Assembly (NCBI RefSeq): GCF_009846885.1
Contig: NZ_WUWM01000018.1
Location: forward strand, 80,907-144,906
Direction of reading: 5' to 3'
From: Paenibacillus puerhi
Lineage (GTDB): Bacteria > Bacillota > Bacilli > Paenibacillales > NBRC-103111
Length of the DNA stretch: 64,000 nucleotides
Each line of letters opens with the position of its first letter. Positions within the stretch are counted from its first letter, which is position 1. Positions 26,366-34,605 of the stretch are shown here, piece by piece. The translations under genes were made by a program, and so were the position numbers. The notes under the pieces are model-generated. The model ran no database searches, had not been told where the DNA came from, and worked only from the letters and a program-made list of their open reading frames with translations.

Positions 26366-26692
26366 ATGGTTGCAACGCATTCTATCAAAATGGCAGCTCT
26401 GATTGTCCTTTATCTGAAACGAGAACGGTTGGGGCTGACCTATGAAGATATCCCTACCTTGGCGGATGAATTTGCGCGATACATTTCGAATTTCCAGCGA
26501 ATCGAAGCGGAGGTCATTCTGGAAGCCAACACAACGCTGTGGAACAAGGGTGGACACAGAGCGCTCGGACAGTTATCGGTGCAGCAATTGCTGGACATTA
26601 TGGAGGCCGCACAGCATGCGAGCGTAGACCAGCCTTTTGTGGATGAGCTATACAAGGAGCTGAGGCGCAAGCTAAGGCCAGAACAGGGTTGA
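26366..26692 (+). CDS. Hypothetical protein, 108 aa
   Basis: The frame is open from 26210. The ATG at 26366 directly abuts AAAGGAG, which is too close for an ideal start, so the true start is uncertain; 26390 is the next ATG. The protein is mixed alpha-helical (LYLKRERLGLTYEDIPTLAD, then LSVQQLLDIMEAAQHASVDQ) with a basic C-terminus. I do not recognise a family. It sits divergently next to the XRE gene and could be under its operators. Confidence 0.5.
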   Translation: MVATHSIKMAALIVLYLKRERLGLTYEDIPTLADEFARYISNFQRIEAEVILEANTTLWNKGGHRALGQLSVQQLLDIMEAAQHASVDQPFVDELYKELRRKLRPEQG

Positions 26693-26780
26693 ATAGCAGG
26701 GGAGTCGGTAAATAACCCTGTACGGCTGCTTGTTCGGCCGGCCATCAACCGTCTGCAAAAGGGGCTACTAACAAGGCGGT

Positions 26781-27005
26781 ATGACCCGTAATCCGAAGGA
26801 GGACACCTATAGCATCATGAAAGGAGCAAATGAACTTCTAAAACATATTGAATGCGTCCGCAGAGAACTGAATGAGCAAGCGCTACGCTATGGCCTTCAA
26901 AGCCATATGGTGCTTGAAAAATCAAGGGAATTGGATCAACTGCTAAATGCCTATCAATCCGCAGAATCCGGGGCACACATGGATTCAAGCCGGAGATCAC
27001 TATAA
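26781..27005 (+). CDS. Spo0E-like aspartyl-phosphate phosphatase
   Basis: 74 residues. The Spo0E family motif is visible: IECVRRELNEQALRYGL followed by VLEKSRELDQLLNAYQ, where SRELDQLL corresponds to the conserved SQELDxLI. Such proteins dephosphorylate Spo0A-P and delay sporulation. Start is either the ATG at 26781 or that at 26817; AAGGAGG lies at 26796-26802, 14 bases before the latter. Several copies are normal in spore formers; this one lies in an accessory patch. Confidence 0.72.
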   Translation: MTRNPKEDTYSIMKGANELLKHIECVRRELNEQALRYGLQSHMVLEKSRELDQLLNAYQSAESGAHMDSSRRSL

Positions 27006-27057
27006 TTTTTAGGGGGATTGCCGCAGAGATGCCCGATTTTGAGAGAAGAGCGAGAAC

Positions 27058-27300
27058 ATGAGGCCACTCATTTTCCACAACTCCGAGTGTGAAGCTTTCT
27101 ATTACCAAATGTTAGCGGAGTGTCGCTGTACCAACAGCTATCACCGAGCATTGTTTTACACACTGGGCCTATCGAAGGATACCAGCACCCATATTTAAGA
27201 ATTGTTCGACTTTTCCGATGGTTGAATCAAGTCGTAAGGGCTGTCTGCTTCCTGGAAAACTGGAGGTTCCATCCGCATCTGTCGAACTCCAGTCACTAAT
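27058..27300 (+). pseudogene. Decayed DUF6075-like gene
   Basis: Reading from the ATG at 27058 gives FYYQMLAECRCTNSYHRALF and YTLGLSKDT, then in-frame stops at 27196, 27223 and 27235, while the same frame continues with ELFDFSDG and SASWKTGGSIRIC. From memory this resembles DUF6075 proteins (YHRAxFYxxGxxxDT...DF...GGSxRVxxLAFNL). Multiple stops without frame loss mark it as a decayed gene; the C-terminal part is also degraded. Confidence 0.5.
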
Positions 27301-27382
27301 TCTCATGCCGAGCGGACCCGGTGATTCAAGTCAGTGGGATACATGAAAGAAACGGATCGCCATGATCGGGGGAGGAGCAGAT

Positions 27383-27487
27383 ATGAAGGAGAAGCAGCCG
27401 CAGCCGGGTTACTCCGGCGGTGGGAAACCAACAGGACTGGATGGCGGCAATAACTCAACAGAAAACCACCCCACACGCGAGATGTAG
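27383..27487 (+). CDS. Small ORF, 34 aa, strong RBS
   Basis: ATG at 27383 with GGGGGAGGAG at good spacing encodes a 34-residue hydrophilic peptide rich in Gly, Pro, Asn and Gln (KEKQPQPGYSGGGKPTGLDG). No known family. Its stop is immediately followed by the next start, suggesting a coupled pair. Confidence 0.35.
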   Translation: MKEKQPQPGYSGGGKPTGLDGGNNSTENHPTREM

Positions 27488-27604
27488 ATGGAAAGAAGCC
27501 TGTATATCGTGCAATGTCGCTATATCGGCACTGAAACGCTCGACGATAAGATCGAACTTCTTGTTTTACGAAGGTGGGAGGTCGAAGCTTTCAGGAGCCG
27601 ATGA
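27488..27604 (+). CDS. Small ORF, 38 aa
   Basis: Begins at the base after the previous stop (TAGATG). Encodes MERSLYIVQCRYIGTETLDD followed by a short basic tail; possibly a remnant of a longer protein. A terminator-like hairpin follows at 27611-27636. Low support. Confidence 0.3.
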   Translation: MERSLYIVQCRYIGTETLDDKIELLVLRRWEVEAFRSR

Positions 27605-27610
27605 AACAGG

Positions 27611-27636
27611 AAGGGAATCTGCGTAGGTTCCCTTTT
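27611..27636 (+). terminator. Terminator-like hairpin
   Basis: AAGGGAA (27611-27617) pairs with TTCCCTT (27628-27634), then TT. Closes the small-ORF patch. From here to 27833 I see no gene. Confidence 0.5.
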
Positions 27637-27833
27637 CTCATGGACGTGTGACACCATGCTTGCTGCTTCAGAAATTCGGTATAGAATGGAGTAAGTTCTT
27701 GAAGGGTCAACCGACAATAGGCTGACTGAAGAAGACATAATCTCTGACTGGATACCGAATCCTTTATTGGGGAATTGGAAAAAATAACCAGTATGATGTC
27801 TGGTTTAGTGTTGACAATCCACGCTTGTTTTAA

Positions 27834-28568
27834 TTATAAATGCCCGAATCTGGAATACCGGTACCCGGCTGATGGAGCGTAAGGCTGCTGCTGAGGATGA
27901 TGAGCATAAGGCTGGTACGCATTGGTTTGAGGCTGCACGCAGTTCTGCCGGTGATAAGCAGAAGGGTGGTGCGTCTGGCCAGCCGAGGGGTTGGCGTGAT
28001 GGGGCATATTCGTCTTGCTGCCCTGGACCTGGCTGGATGGGCAGCCGCTGGGCGGTCCGATGACGATCGTTTCCCGGATCGGGGCGAGTGCCTCGGCCAC
28101 CTTGGTCTCATCCAGGCAGTACGAGCGGGCAAGTACCGACGGTGGCGTCAGCCTCAGAATATCCGAGCCGAAGATGGCCTCCGGCGTAGGGGCATCAAAG
28201 ACCGCAAGCAGGTGCGTATGGTCCACCGACGCGATTTCATAGTGCCACCAGCCCTGCGGAACATTGGCCACCTGGCCCGGCTTGATCGGAATGTTCAGCA
28301 GCTCGTTCGTAAACGGATTGATCAGCGACACGACAGCAGCGCCTGCGATGCAGTACACCAGCTCGGAGGCGTTCTGATGGATATGCGGCTCTACAATATT
28401 ACCGGCGCTGAGGTAAATATCCAGCAGCGAGTTGTTGCCCAAGGTGTTCAGCTGCTGGATGCCGAGCTGATGAATATAGTTTCGGTCGTCCTTTTTGTAA
28501 AACACTTTGTTGCTCAGATCGAAAAAGAACTGTGTGGCTGGCGACGTGTAATCCATGTAGGAAATCAT
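27834..28568 (-). CDS. Cupin-domain protein with His/Pro/Gln/Tyr-rich tail
   Basis: 244 residues. A cupin core spans about residues 45-145: PHIHQNASELVYCIAGAAVV (metal-binding HxH...E pattern) and the second motif PGQVANVPQGWWHYE. The last 70 residues are low-complexity, rich in His, Pro, Gln, Ala and Tyr, as in some spore-coat proteins. An oxalate-decarboxylase-like or coat-associated role is possible but unproven. GGAAG lies 8 bases before the ATG. No partner gene is evident. Confidence 0.72.
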   Translation of the reverse strand: MISYMDYTSPATQFFFDLSNKVFYKKDDRNYIHQLGIQQLNTLGNNSLLDIYLSAGNIVEPHIHQNASELVYCIAGAAVVSLINPFTNELLNIPIKPGQVANVPQGWWHYEIASVDHTHLLAVFDAPTPEAIFGSDILRLTPPSVLARSYCLDETKVAEALAPIRETIVIGPPSGCPSSQVQGSKTNMPHHANPSAGQTHHPSAYHRQNCVQPQTNAYQPYAHHPQQQPYAPSAGYRYSRFGHL

Positions 28569-28961
28569 GCTTCATCTTCCTGCCCTTCTGTACGGCTTGC
28601 CGGATGTCCTTGCTCACAGGACTATACTATGCGGATGCCCAGAAGTGGGTGAATCGCGTCTATGCTGCGCTTGGCCGCAAGCGATGGCAAGAGGGTGACG
28701 CGCGCATGACGCATCTCTGTCCCAGGGATGGCCCTGGGAAGTCGCAAAACGCCGGAAAAGCCGTGTTATTATGATAACGTGGGAAAGATGGATAAGAGAT
28801 GAATGAAGACGACGGTTCCGGATCGGGGGCCGTCGTTTTCGTTTGTCCGGGCGATGACGGCGTGCTGATGACCGGAGGGAAACGAGAGGAAGCCGCCGGA
28901 CATCGCCCTAGCCGATAGACCGGCTTTCCCTCACACCGAGATGAAGGGAGCAGGGGATACG
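28569..28961. promoter_or_regulatory. Upstream region of the tail operon
   Basis: About 390 bases without a convincing gene. TATGAT at 28770-28775 could be a -10, but no sigma-A -35 lies at the right distance, fitting activator-dependent transcription. A hairpin (28809-28815 with 28830-28836, then TTTT) lies downstream of it and would need to be read through or bypassed. No copy of the 16-mer operator is found here. Confidence 0.4.
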
Positions 28962-29204
28962 ATGACCAAACGCAAAAATTCCGATGCGGAAACGACCGCA
29001 GCGGGGGAAGCAGAGAGGGCGGCGGCTCATAGAGTGCCGGTCTCTGCGGCTGTACGCTACTCCAAGGGGCAGCTGCTGGACTCGCGGCAATACTCGCGGC
29101 TGGATAAGGATGTGCTGACGGCGCTGCTGGAGGAAGAGGGTTTGTACACGCAAGAAGACGCGCGGGCGTTGATCGAACAATTTATGAAGAGGGCGGTGCT
29201 GTAA
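28962..29204 (+). CDS. Small phage protein upstream of tail sheath
   Basis: 80 residues from the ATG at 28962 (AAGGGAGCAGGGG upstream), chosen over 28941. The second half (YSKGQLLDSRQYSRLDKDVLTALLEEEGLYTQEDARALIE) is helical and acidic and resembles small proteins encoded before XkdK-type sheaths. Function not known; a tail-completion or assembly role is plausible. Its stop abuts the sheath start (TAAATG). Confidence 0.65.
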   Translation: MTKRKNSDAETTAAGEAERAAAHRVPVSAAVRYSKGQLLDSRQYSRLDKDVLTALLEEEGLYTQEDARALIEQFMKRAVL

Positions 29205-30521
29205 ATGGCAGGTGGAACATGGACAACGCAAAACAAGGTGCGACCGGGTGTATACATTAATTTCGCGGGGGAAGGCAAGGCGGCAGGGGCCGTGAGCGAG
29301 CGGGGAATTGTGACGCTGGCGCTCCCCCTTAGCTGGGGCCCGTCCCGCAAGGTGACGGCTATCGCAGCCGGGGACAACGTGCGTGAGCTGCTCGGCTATG
29401 ACCTCACGGCTCCCCAGCTGGTGCTGGTGAAGGAGGCGCTCAAGCGTGCGAAGACGCTGCTGCTGTACCGGCTGAACGATGGCGTGAAGGCATCCGCCAC
29501 TGTCGCGGCACTGACCGTTACGGCTGCATACAGCGGACTGCGCGGCAACGATCTGTCCGTCGTCATCCAGCCGAATGTAGACGATACAGCTCAATTTGAC
29601 GTCCGCACCTTGGTGGCGGGACAGGTAGTGGATAGCCAGACGGTGGCGGATATCGCCGGTCTTCAGCCTAACGGCTGGGTAGCCTTCAGCGGTACGGGCG
29701 CCCTGACGGCGACAGCCGGTACGCCGCTCGCCGGCGGCACTGACGGAGTGGTCACGAACCAGGATCACGCGGATTACCTCGGCGCCGTGGAGGTGCATGA
29801 CTTCCATACGCTGGCTCTCGTATCAAGCGATGCGTCGCTCAAATCCGTATACGCCGCTTTCATCAAGCGGCTGCGCGATGCGGAGGGACGCAAGGTCAAG
29901 GGCGTACTGGAGAATTATCCGGCGGCCGATCATGAAGGCATCATCAGCGTGAAGAACGGGGTCGTCCTTGCCGATGGAACTGTGCTGAATGCCCAGAAGG
30001 CGACCGTGTGGGTAGCTGCGGCGACGGCGGGCGCTCTGATGAACCAATCGCTGACGTACCAGGCGTACGAGGATGCGGCCGATGTGGACACTCGTTATAC
30101 GAATGCGCAGATCGAAGCGGCGCTGCAAAACGGTGAATTCGTCTTCGTACCGGGCAGCGGCACCGCGATCGTCGAGCAGGATATCAATACGTTCAAGAGC
30201 TTCACGCCGACGAAGGGCCGCGCCTTTGCCAAAAACCGCGTCATGCGGGTGCTGGATGGCATCGCGGACGATTTCAAGCGGATCTTCGAGTCCTATTATA
30301 TCGGCAAGGTGGACAATCATGCGGATGGCCGCAATTTGTTCCGCAAGGAGTGCATCGCCTACCTCGACACGCTGCAGAGCATCGGGGCGATCCAGCAGTT
30401 TGACGCGCAGACGGATATTGTGGTGCTGCAGGGCGAGGAATCGGACGGCGTCTATGTCGAGCTGAACGTGCAGCCGGTTGATTCCATCGAAAAAATCTAC
30501 ATGAAAGTGACGGTGAAGTAA
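29205..30521 (+). CDS. xkdK: Contractile tail sheath protein (XkdK-like)
   Basis: 438 residues forming the contractile outer tube. The N-terminus (TQNKVRPGVYINF, then GAVSERGIVTLALPLSWGP) and C-terminus (IGKVDNHADGRNLFRKECIAYLD, then QPVDSIEKIYMKVTV) are typical of PBSX XkdK and related myophage sheaths. The C-terminal extended strands interlock subunits. Presence of a sheath makes the particle R-type (contractile) rather than F-type. Separated from the tube gene by one base. Confidence 0.93.
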   Translation: MAGGTWTTQNKVRPGVYINFAGEGKAAGAVSERGIVTLALPLSWGPSRKVTAIAAGDNVRELLGYDLTAPQLVLVKEALKRAKTLLLYRLNDGVKASATVAALTVTAAYSGLRGNDLSVVIQPNVDDTAQFDVRTLVAGQVVDSQTVADIAGLQPNGWVAFSGTGALTATAGTPLAGGTDGVVTNQDHADYLGAVEVHDFHTLALVSSDASLKSVYAAFIKRLRDAEGRKVKGVLENYPAADHEGIISVKNGVVLADGTVLNAQKATVWVAAATAGALMNQSLTYQAYEDAADVDTRYTNAQIEAALQNGEFVFVPGSGTAIVEQDINTFKSFTPTKGRAFAKNRVMRVLDGIADDFKRIFESYYIGKVDNHADGRNLFRKECIAYLDTLQSIGAIQQFDAQTDIVVLQGEESDGVYVELNVQPVDSIEKIYMKVTVK

Positions 30522-30522
30522 C

Positions 30523-30990
30523 ATGGCATTTTTGGAGGCGAGAAATACGATCAGCGGGCAAGAAGGCCGCGCTTATGCGACGATCGGCGGGCAAGTATTC
30601 GAGATGTTCTATGTGAAGAAGCTCGAAGCCAAGGTGGAGAAGGAGAAGGCGGAGATCAAGACGCTAGGCCGCCGGGGCACGCAGCATAAGGCCAAGGGCT
30701 GGAAAGGCTCAGGCAGCATGACCATCTACTACGTGACCTCCAAATTCCGGGAGCTGATGCTCGGCTACATCAAGACCGGCGTGGACACGTACTTCGACAT
30801 TATGGTCGTCAACGAATCCCCTGCCTCGACGATCGGCAATCAGACGGTTGTCGTGAAGGGCGTCAATCTGGACAGCGTCATTATGGCATCCCTGGATACG
30901 GAGGCGGAGGTGCTCGAAGAGGAAATCGCATTCACCTTCGAGGATGTCGAGGTGCTGAATGCGTTCACGGCTCCGCAGCTGCAGAGCTAA
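30523..30990 (+). CDS. xkdM: Tail tube protein (XkdM-like)
   Basis: 155 residues building the rigid inner tube. Sequence pattern ISGQEGRAYATIGGQVFEMFYVKKLEAKVEKEKAEIKTLG and the GSGSMTIYYVTSKFRELML core match XkdM. Tightly coupled behind the sheath gene, the standard order in contractile phages. Confidence 0.92.
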   Translation: MAFLEARNTISGQEGRAYATIGGQVFEMFYVKKLEAKVEKEKAEIKTLGRRGTQHKAKGWKGSGSMTIYYVTSKFRELMLGYIKTGVDTYFDIMVVNESPASTIGNQTVVVKGVNLDSVIMASLDTEAEVLEEEIAFTFEDVEVLNAFTAPQLQS

Positions 30991-31052
30991 TCGGACGGCT
31001 CGCTTGATGAGAGAGTTCATGAGGTCAGGAAGAAGAAGGGGAGGCGGCAAGA

Positions 31053-31475
31053 ATGAGTGATTTAACCGTGTTTTTTGCGCAAAATGTAATCGGCGAGGTG
31101 ACGGAGGACTACGTCGTTTCCGAGCGCTTCAAGGACAAGGACGGCCAGCCTATCGCTTGGAGGCTGCGCAGCATGACCGAGGCGGAGAATGAGGATTGCC
31201 GCAAGGCGGCCACCCGCCGCATCAAGGGCAAGAACGGCTCGTACTCGACAGAAACGAGTCCCGAGGAATATATGGCCCGGCTGGCGGTAGCAAGCGTCGT
31301 CTTCCCCAGTCTCCGCGATGCGGAGCTGCAGAAGTCATACGGCGTTATGGGCGCCGAAACGCTGCTGCGCAAAATGCTGCTGCCGGGCGAGTACACCTCG
31401 TTGATCCAGCGGGTGCAGGAGCTAAACGGCTTCGATCAGGATATGAGCGAGCTGGTGGACGAAGTAAAAAACTAA
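31053..31475 (+). CDS. xkdN: Tail assembly chaperone, short form (XkdN-like)
   Basis: 140 residues, preceded by AAGGGGAGGCGGCAAGA. XkdN-type sequence (FKDKDGQPIAWRLRSMTEAENE). Acts as chaperone for the tape measure during tail assembly. The gene ends GTA AAA AAC TAA, placing the canonical slippery heptamer A-AAA-AAC directly before the stop; a -1 shift yields the extended form annotated separately. Confidence 0.88.
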   Translation: MSDLTVFFAQNVIGEVTEDYVVSERFKDKDGQPIAWRLRSMTEAENEDCRKAATRRIKGKNGSYSTETSPEEYMARLAVASVVFPSLRDAELQKSYGVMGAETLLRKMLLPGEYTSLIQRVQELNGFDQDMSELVDEVKN

Positions 31476-31642
31476 TCAACGAGGGCGACGGTATGGCGAA
31501 CTATGCGTACTACGCCCTCCATGAGCTTCATATCCTGCCTCATGTGCTGGTCGCCATGTCCAGACGCGAGCAAGCGGCCATCTATGCGATGATCGATATC
31601 CGCGTAGAGACCGAAAAGCGGGAGCGCACGAGGAGAAAGTAA
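31053..31642 (+). CDS. Predicted -1 frameshift product of the tail chaperone
   Basis: Slippage at 31466-31472 would continue in the -1 frame (LINEGDGMANYAYYALHELH, ending in a basic RERTRRK tail) to the stop at 31642, giving about 196 residues. This is the G/GT arrangement of lambda and many myophages, in which the minor fusion binds the tape measure. The downstream part also has its own ATG at 31493 but only a weak ribosome binding site. Confidence 0.72.
31466..31472 (+). other. Programmed -1 ribosomal frameshift site, A-AAA-AAC
   Basis: Heptamer in the correct phase relative to the xkdN frame, followed at once by the zero-frame stop TAA. The adjacent stop may supply the pause. I did not find a strong downstream pseudoknot by eye. 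Confidence 0.75.
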
Positions 31643-31720
31643 CGCCATTCGGCCGTCTGAGGCTGCGGAGCGGTCCTTCAGGCGGCTGTGGATGGCGGGG
31701 AAGGGAGGAAAGAAGAAGTC

Positions 31721-33883
31721 ATGGCTACCATATCCGCAAGTATGCGCATGTTTCAATATACGAGAACGGCTGTCAGTTTGTCGGGGAAAGCGGGCAGCGG
31801 CCTTGTGGCAATGGCTGCACAGTTTCAGTTGGTGCTTCAAGCCCATGTCAACGTTCAAGTTTATATGCCGGAATCCACTCAGAAAATAATCATGATCATG
31901 GGACAGTTCGATCCCTTTGAGCAGCGTTCCCGGAAGCCAATAGATATAACTCCGGAGCCGATCGCGCTTCCGGCCGGTCCTGAGCAGTCGGCGCTTCCGG
32001 CTGGCCCTAAGCAGTTGGCGCTCACGGCTGGTCCGCCGGGGGTGGCCCTTCCATCAGCATTCATTAAGCGGGAGAATTTGTTGAGACAGCAAATGGCCGT
32101 ATGGGGCCGGCACTTACTCACTCAGCTGGGCAGCACGATGAAAAAAGTAACGGAAACCGTCAAAGCATCACTGGCAAAAATGAAACAGGATGCACGCCAA
32201 GCGTTCGCATTTATTTCCTCTCAGCTTTCAGCGCTGGGCTCAAAATTCGCGGCAAAGGCATCTACGATGAATTTTCAGCCTTTTTTAGAGCTTGGTCAAA
32301 GGGCGTTGACTGGCGCAATGGAGCAAGATCAGCTCAAGCAACAATTTATCGCGCGTACGGGGGATCAGCAGACAGGTACGGATCTGTTTCACAAATTTAA
32401 GGCTGATGCAGCCAGTAGCGGGCAGGACGTAGCGGACTATCTGAAGGGCACCCTGTCCAATTTCGATAGAACCCGGAATACGGCCGAGATGAAGCAATTG
32501 AATGATTTCGCTTCCCAGCTGAGCCTCTTCGATGGAAGTGGGAAGGGCTACGCCCAAGCTATTGCCGCTGTAGGCGCCGCTTATCGGGGGGACGTTTCGT
32601 CCTTGGCCAAGGAGTACGGCTTGTCCCAATCGGAGATGCAATCGATGAAGCTGGGGGAGCTGGGTAAGGCCGGGGACATGGAGGGTTTTTCTTCGGCATT
32701 GGCTCGATTGCTCCAGGAACGGGGGATTACGGGTGATTCAGCAGAAGCTATGCGCAACACCCCGCTTCATCAGTTTAATGCTTTGAAAACGAAGGGAGAA
32801 CAATCGCTAGCCAATGCGGGAACGATGGCGCTGGATGCTCTCCAGCCGCTGCTGACTCAGCTAAACAGCCTGTTTGATAGCGGCCATATTCAAGTCTGGT
32901 TCGCAAGCCTCGGAGCGGCGTTGTCTTATTTTGCGCAGCTGGCCGGGACTGCTATGGAGTGGATTAACAATCATTGGTCCACCTTTCAAAATATGCTGGT
33001 AGCTGTAGGGTTGACCATCGCAGCGCTGGCTGTGATTTGGCTCGTATCCTGGTTAGCCGGGATGTGGCCGATATTCGCTATCGCGGCTGGCATAGCCTTG
33101 CTGCTGCAGGTGCTGGGCTTCTTTGGAGTGACGACGGAGCAAGTGCTTGGAGTCGTGACGGGCGTCTTTTATGGATTATTTGCTTTTCTTCATAATAACT
33201 TTGCTTATTTGTGGAATGTGGTGGTGGCCGTTGCCGAGTTTTTCGCCAATGTGTTTAGCGAGCCTGCTTATGCTATTGAGAAGCTGTTTTATGATTTGTT
33301 TTCCAATGTAGATGAATTCGCGCTCAACATGCTGCTTGGTGTAGTGAAGGGCATTGACTGGCTGCTTGAAAAAATAAATACGGTTTTTGGGACGGATCTC
33401 AAGCTGATTGGCGATATAAGCTCCTCGTTTCCCCCTGTCCGAAAAGCGCCGCAAAAGCCAAGTTCCGACATAAAGGATTTTTCCAGCCACAAAATGAAGC
33501 AAATGAACCTGGCGGACGCCTTTACGAAAGGAACCAATACCATGTCGGACCTTGTAGGCAAAGTGAACAAGTTTGGAGGTCAATTGATCCCGGACACATC
33601 CGGCTGGAGCAAGAGCGCCAAGATCGACCGCGTCGACGAAGTCGGCAAAATCAAAGACAACGTGAAGGTTGGGGGAGAAGTCGATATCGCGAGCGAAGAC
33701 CTCAAGCTGCTGAGGGAGCTGGCGGATATCCGCTCCATCCAAAACTTCGTGACGCTCACGCCGACGGTGCAGGTGGAGACCGGGGATATCAAGAGCGCTT
33801 CCGACGTGGACGAGCTGGTTCGCAAAATTACCGACTCTCTCCAGGATGAATTCGCACGGACGGCGGGAGGGGTGTATGCGTGA
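31721..33883 (+). CDS. xkdO: Tape measure protein (XkdO-like)
   Basis: 720 residues from the ATG at 31721 (AAGGGAGGAAAG upstream). It sets tail length and occupies the tube lumen. Visible features are long helices (residues 110-420), a hydrophobic block about residues 424-470 (LTIAALAVIWLVSWLAGMWP), and a Pro/Ala/Gly-rich repeat near residues 80-112 (ALPAGPEQSALPAGPKQLAL). Phage tape measures run about 1.5 angstrom per residue, so a tail near 110 nm is predicted (inference). Overlaps the next gene by GTGA. Confidence 0.88.
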   Translation: MATISASMRMFQYTRTAVSLSGKAGSGLVAMAAQFQLVLQAHVNVQVYMPESTQKIIMIMGQFDPFEQRSRKPIDITPEPIALPAGPEQSALPAGPKQLALTAGPPGVALPSAFIKRENLLRQQMAVWGRHLLTQLGSTMKKVTETVKASLAKMKQDARQAFAFISSQLSALGSKFAAKASTMNFQPFLELGQRALTGAMEQDQLKQQFIARTGDQQTGTDLFHKFKADAASSGQDVADYLKGTLSNFDRTRNTAEMKQLNDFASQLSLFDGSGKGYAQAIAAVGAAYRGDVSSLAKEYGLSQSEMQSMKLGELGKAGDMEGFSSALARLLQERGITGDSAEAMRNTPLHQFNALKTKGEQSLANAGTMALDALQPLLTQLNSLFDSGHIQVWFASLGAALSYFAQLAGTAMEWINNHWSTFQNMLVAVGLTIAALAVIWLVSWLAGMWPIFAIAAGIALLLQVLGFFGVTTEQVLGVVTGVFYGLFAFLHNNFAYLWNVVVAVAEFFANVFSEPAYAIEKLFYDLFSNVDEFALNMLLGVVKGIDWLLEKINTVFGTDLKLIGDISSSFPPVRKAPQKPSSDIKDFSSHKMKQMNLADAFTKGTNTMSDLVGKVNKFGGQLIPDTSGWSKSAKIDRVDEVGKIKDNVKVGGEVDIASEDLKLLRELADIRSIQNFVTLTPTVQVETGDIKSASDVDELVRKITDSLQDEFARTAGGVYA

Positions 33884-34605
33884 GGGTACCTTACGGCATT
33901 TTTCTGGGTTGGAATAATGCGGAGTCTTGGTTCCGTCTGCCGGTCAATCCCGAGGCGCTGGAGATCAAGCAGAGCGGGGAGGGACGGACCTACGATATCG
34001 TCGGACTCGGGGAGATCAATGCGATCCAAGCTCCCCGGCTAAGGGAGATCAGCTTCTCGGGGATATTTCCGTCTGCGCCTTACCCTTATGTACAAGTGGG
34101 GACGGAGGAGCTGCGGCCCCCGCTCTGGTATGTGGAACGCCTGACTGAGTGGATGCAGAGCAAGCGGCCGATCCGCCTCGTAGTTGCCGGTTCTCAGACG
34201 GAGCTCGTCGACGGACAACTGACGGGCGTTCAGCTGAATTCGCCTGTCAGCATCGAGCGCTTCGATTGGAAGGAATCGGCTCTGGGCGGCGGCGATGTGG
34301 AGTATGAGCTGGCACTCAAAGCTTATGTATTCTATGCGGCCAAAAAGGTCCATGTCATAACGGACCCTCAGCAGGGGGGAGCGGTGGTTGAAGAGGCAGG
34401 CCCGCTTCGTGCGAATGATCGTGTCGTACCGACTGTCTATACGATGGGGCAGGGCGAGAGTCTGTGGTCTATTGCCGCCAAGCTGCTGGGCAACGGGGCG
34501 AGGTATGGCGAGATTCAGGCGCTGAACGGAATCAGCGACGCCGAGCTGAGGAGTCTTCCGGCGGGTCGGGAGCTGAAGCTGCCGGGGGAGGACTCGTATG
34601 TTTGA
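33880..34605 (+). CDS. xkdP: LysM baseplate/hub protein (XkdP-like)
   Basis: 241 residues from a GTG at 33880 overlapping the tape-measure stop. N-terminal region (LPVNPEALEIKQSGEGRTYDIVGLGEINAI) is typical of XkdP; a LysM domain ends the protein (GQGESLWSIAAKLLGNGARYGEIQALNGI, about residues 190-236). It probably sits at the baseplate hub and contacts peptidoglycan during penetration. Overlaps xkdQ by 8 bases. Confidence 0.9.
   Translation: MRVPYGIFLGWNNAESWFRLPVNPEALEIKQSGEGRTYDIVGLGEINAIQAPRLREISFSGIFPSAPYPYVQVGTEELRPPLWYVERLTEWMQSKRPIRLVVAGSQTELVDGQLTGVQLNSPVSIERFDWKESALGGGDVEYELALKAYVFYAAKKVHVITDPQQGGAVVEEAGPLRANDRVVPTVYTMGQGESLWSIAAKLLGNGARYGEIQALNGISDAELRSLPAGRELKLPGEDSYV

Noticed and set aside
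27520..27738. 72-residue minus-strand frame
   Set aside because: Ser-rich low-complexity product, no ribosome binding site, spans a terminator-like hairpin.
16258..28568. Whole interval from control module to tail operon as a single prophage
   Set aside because: The middle is an ordinary sugar-uptake locus without integrase, attachment sites or phage genes; a split system fits better.
28577..28940. Extra operator copy before the tail operon
   Set aside because: I searched this region by eye for GTATTTaAAATAC and close variants and found none.
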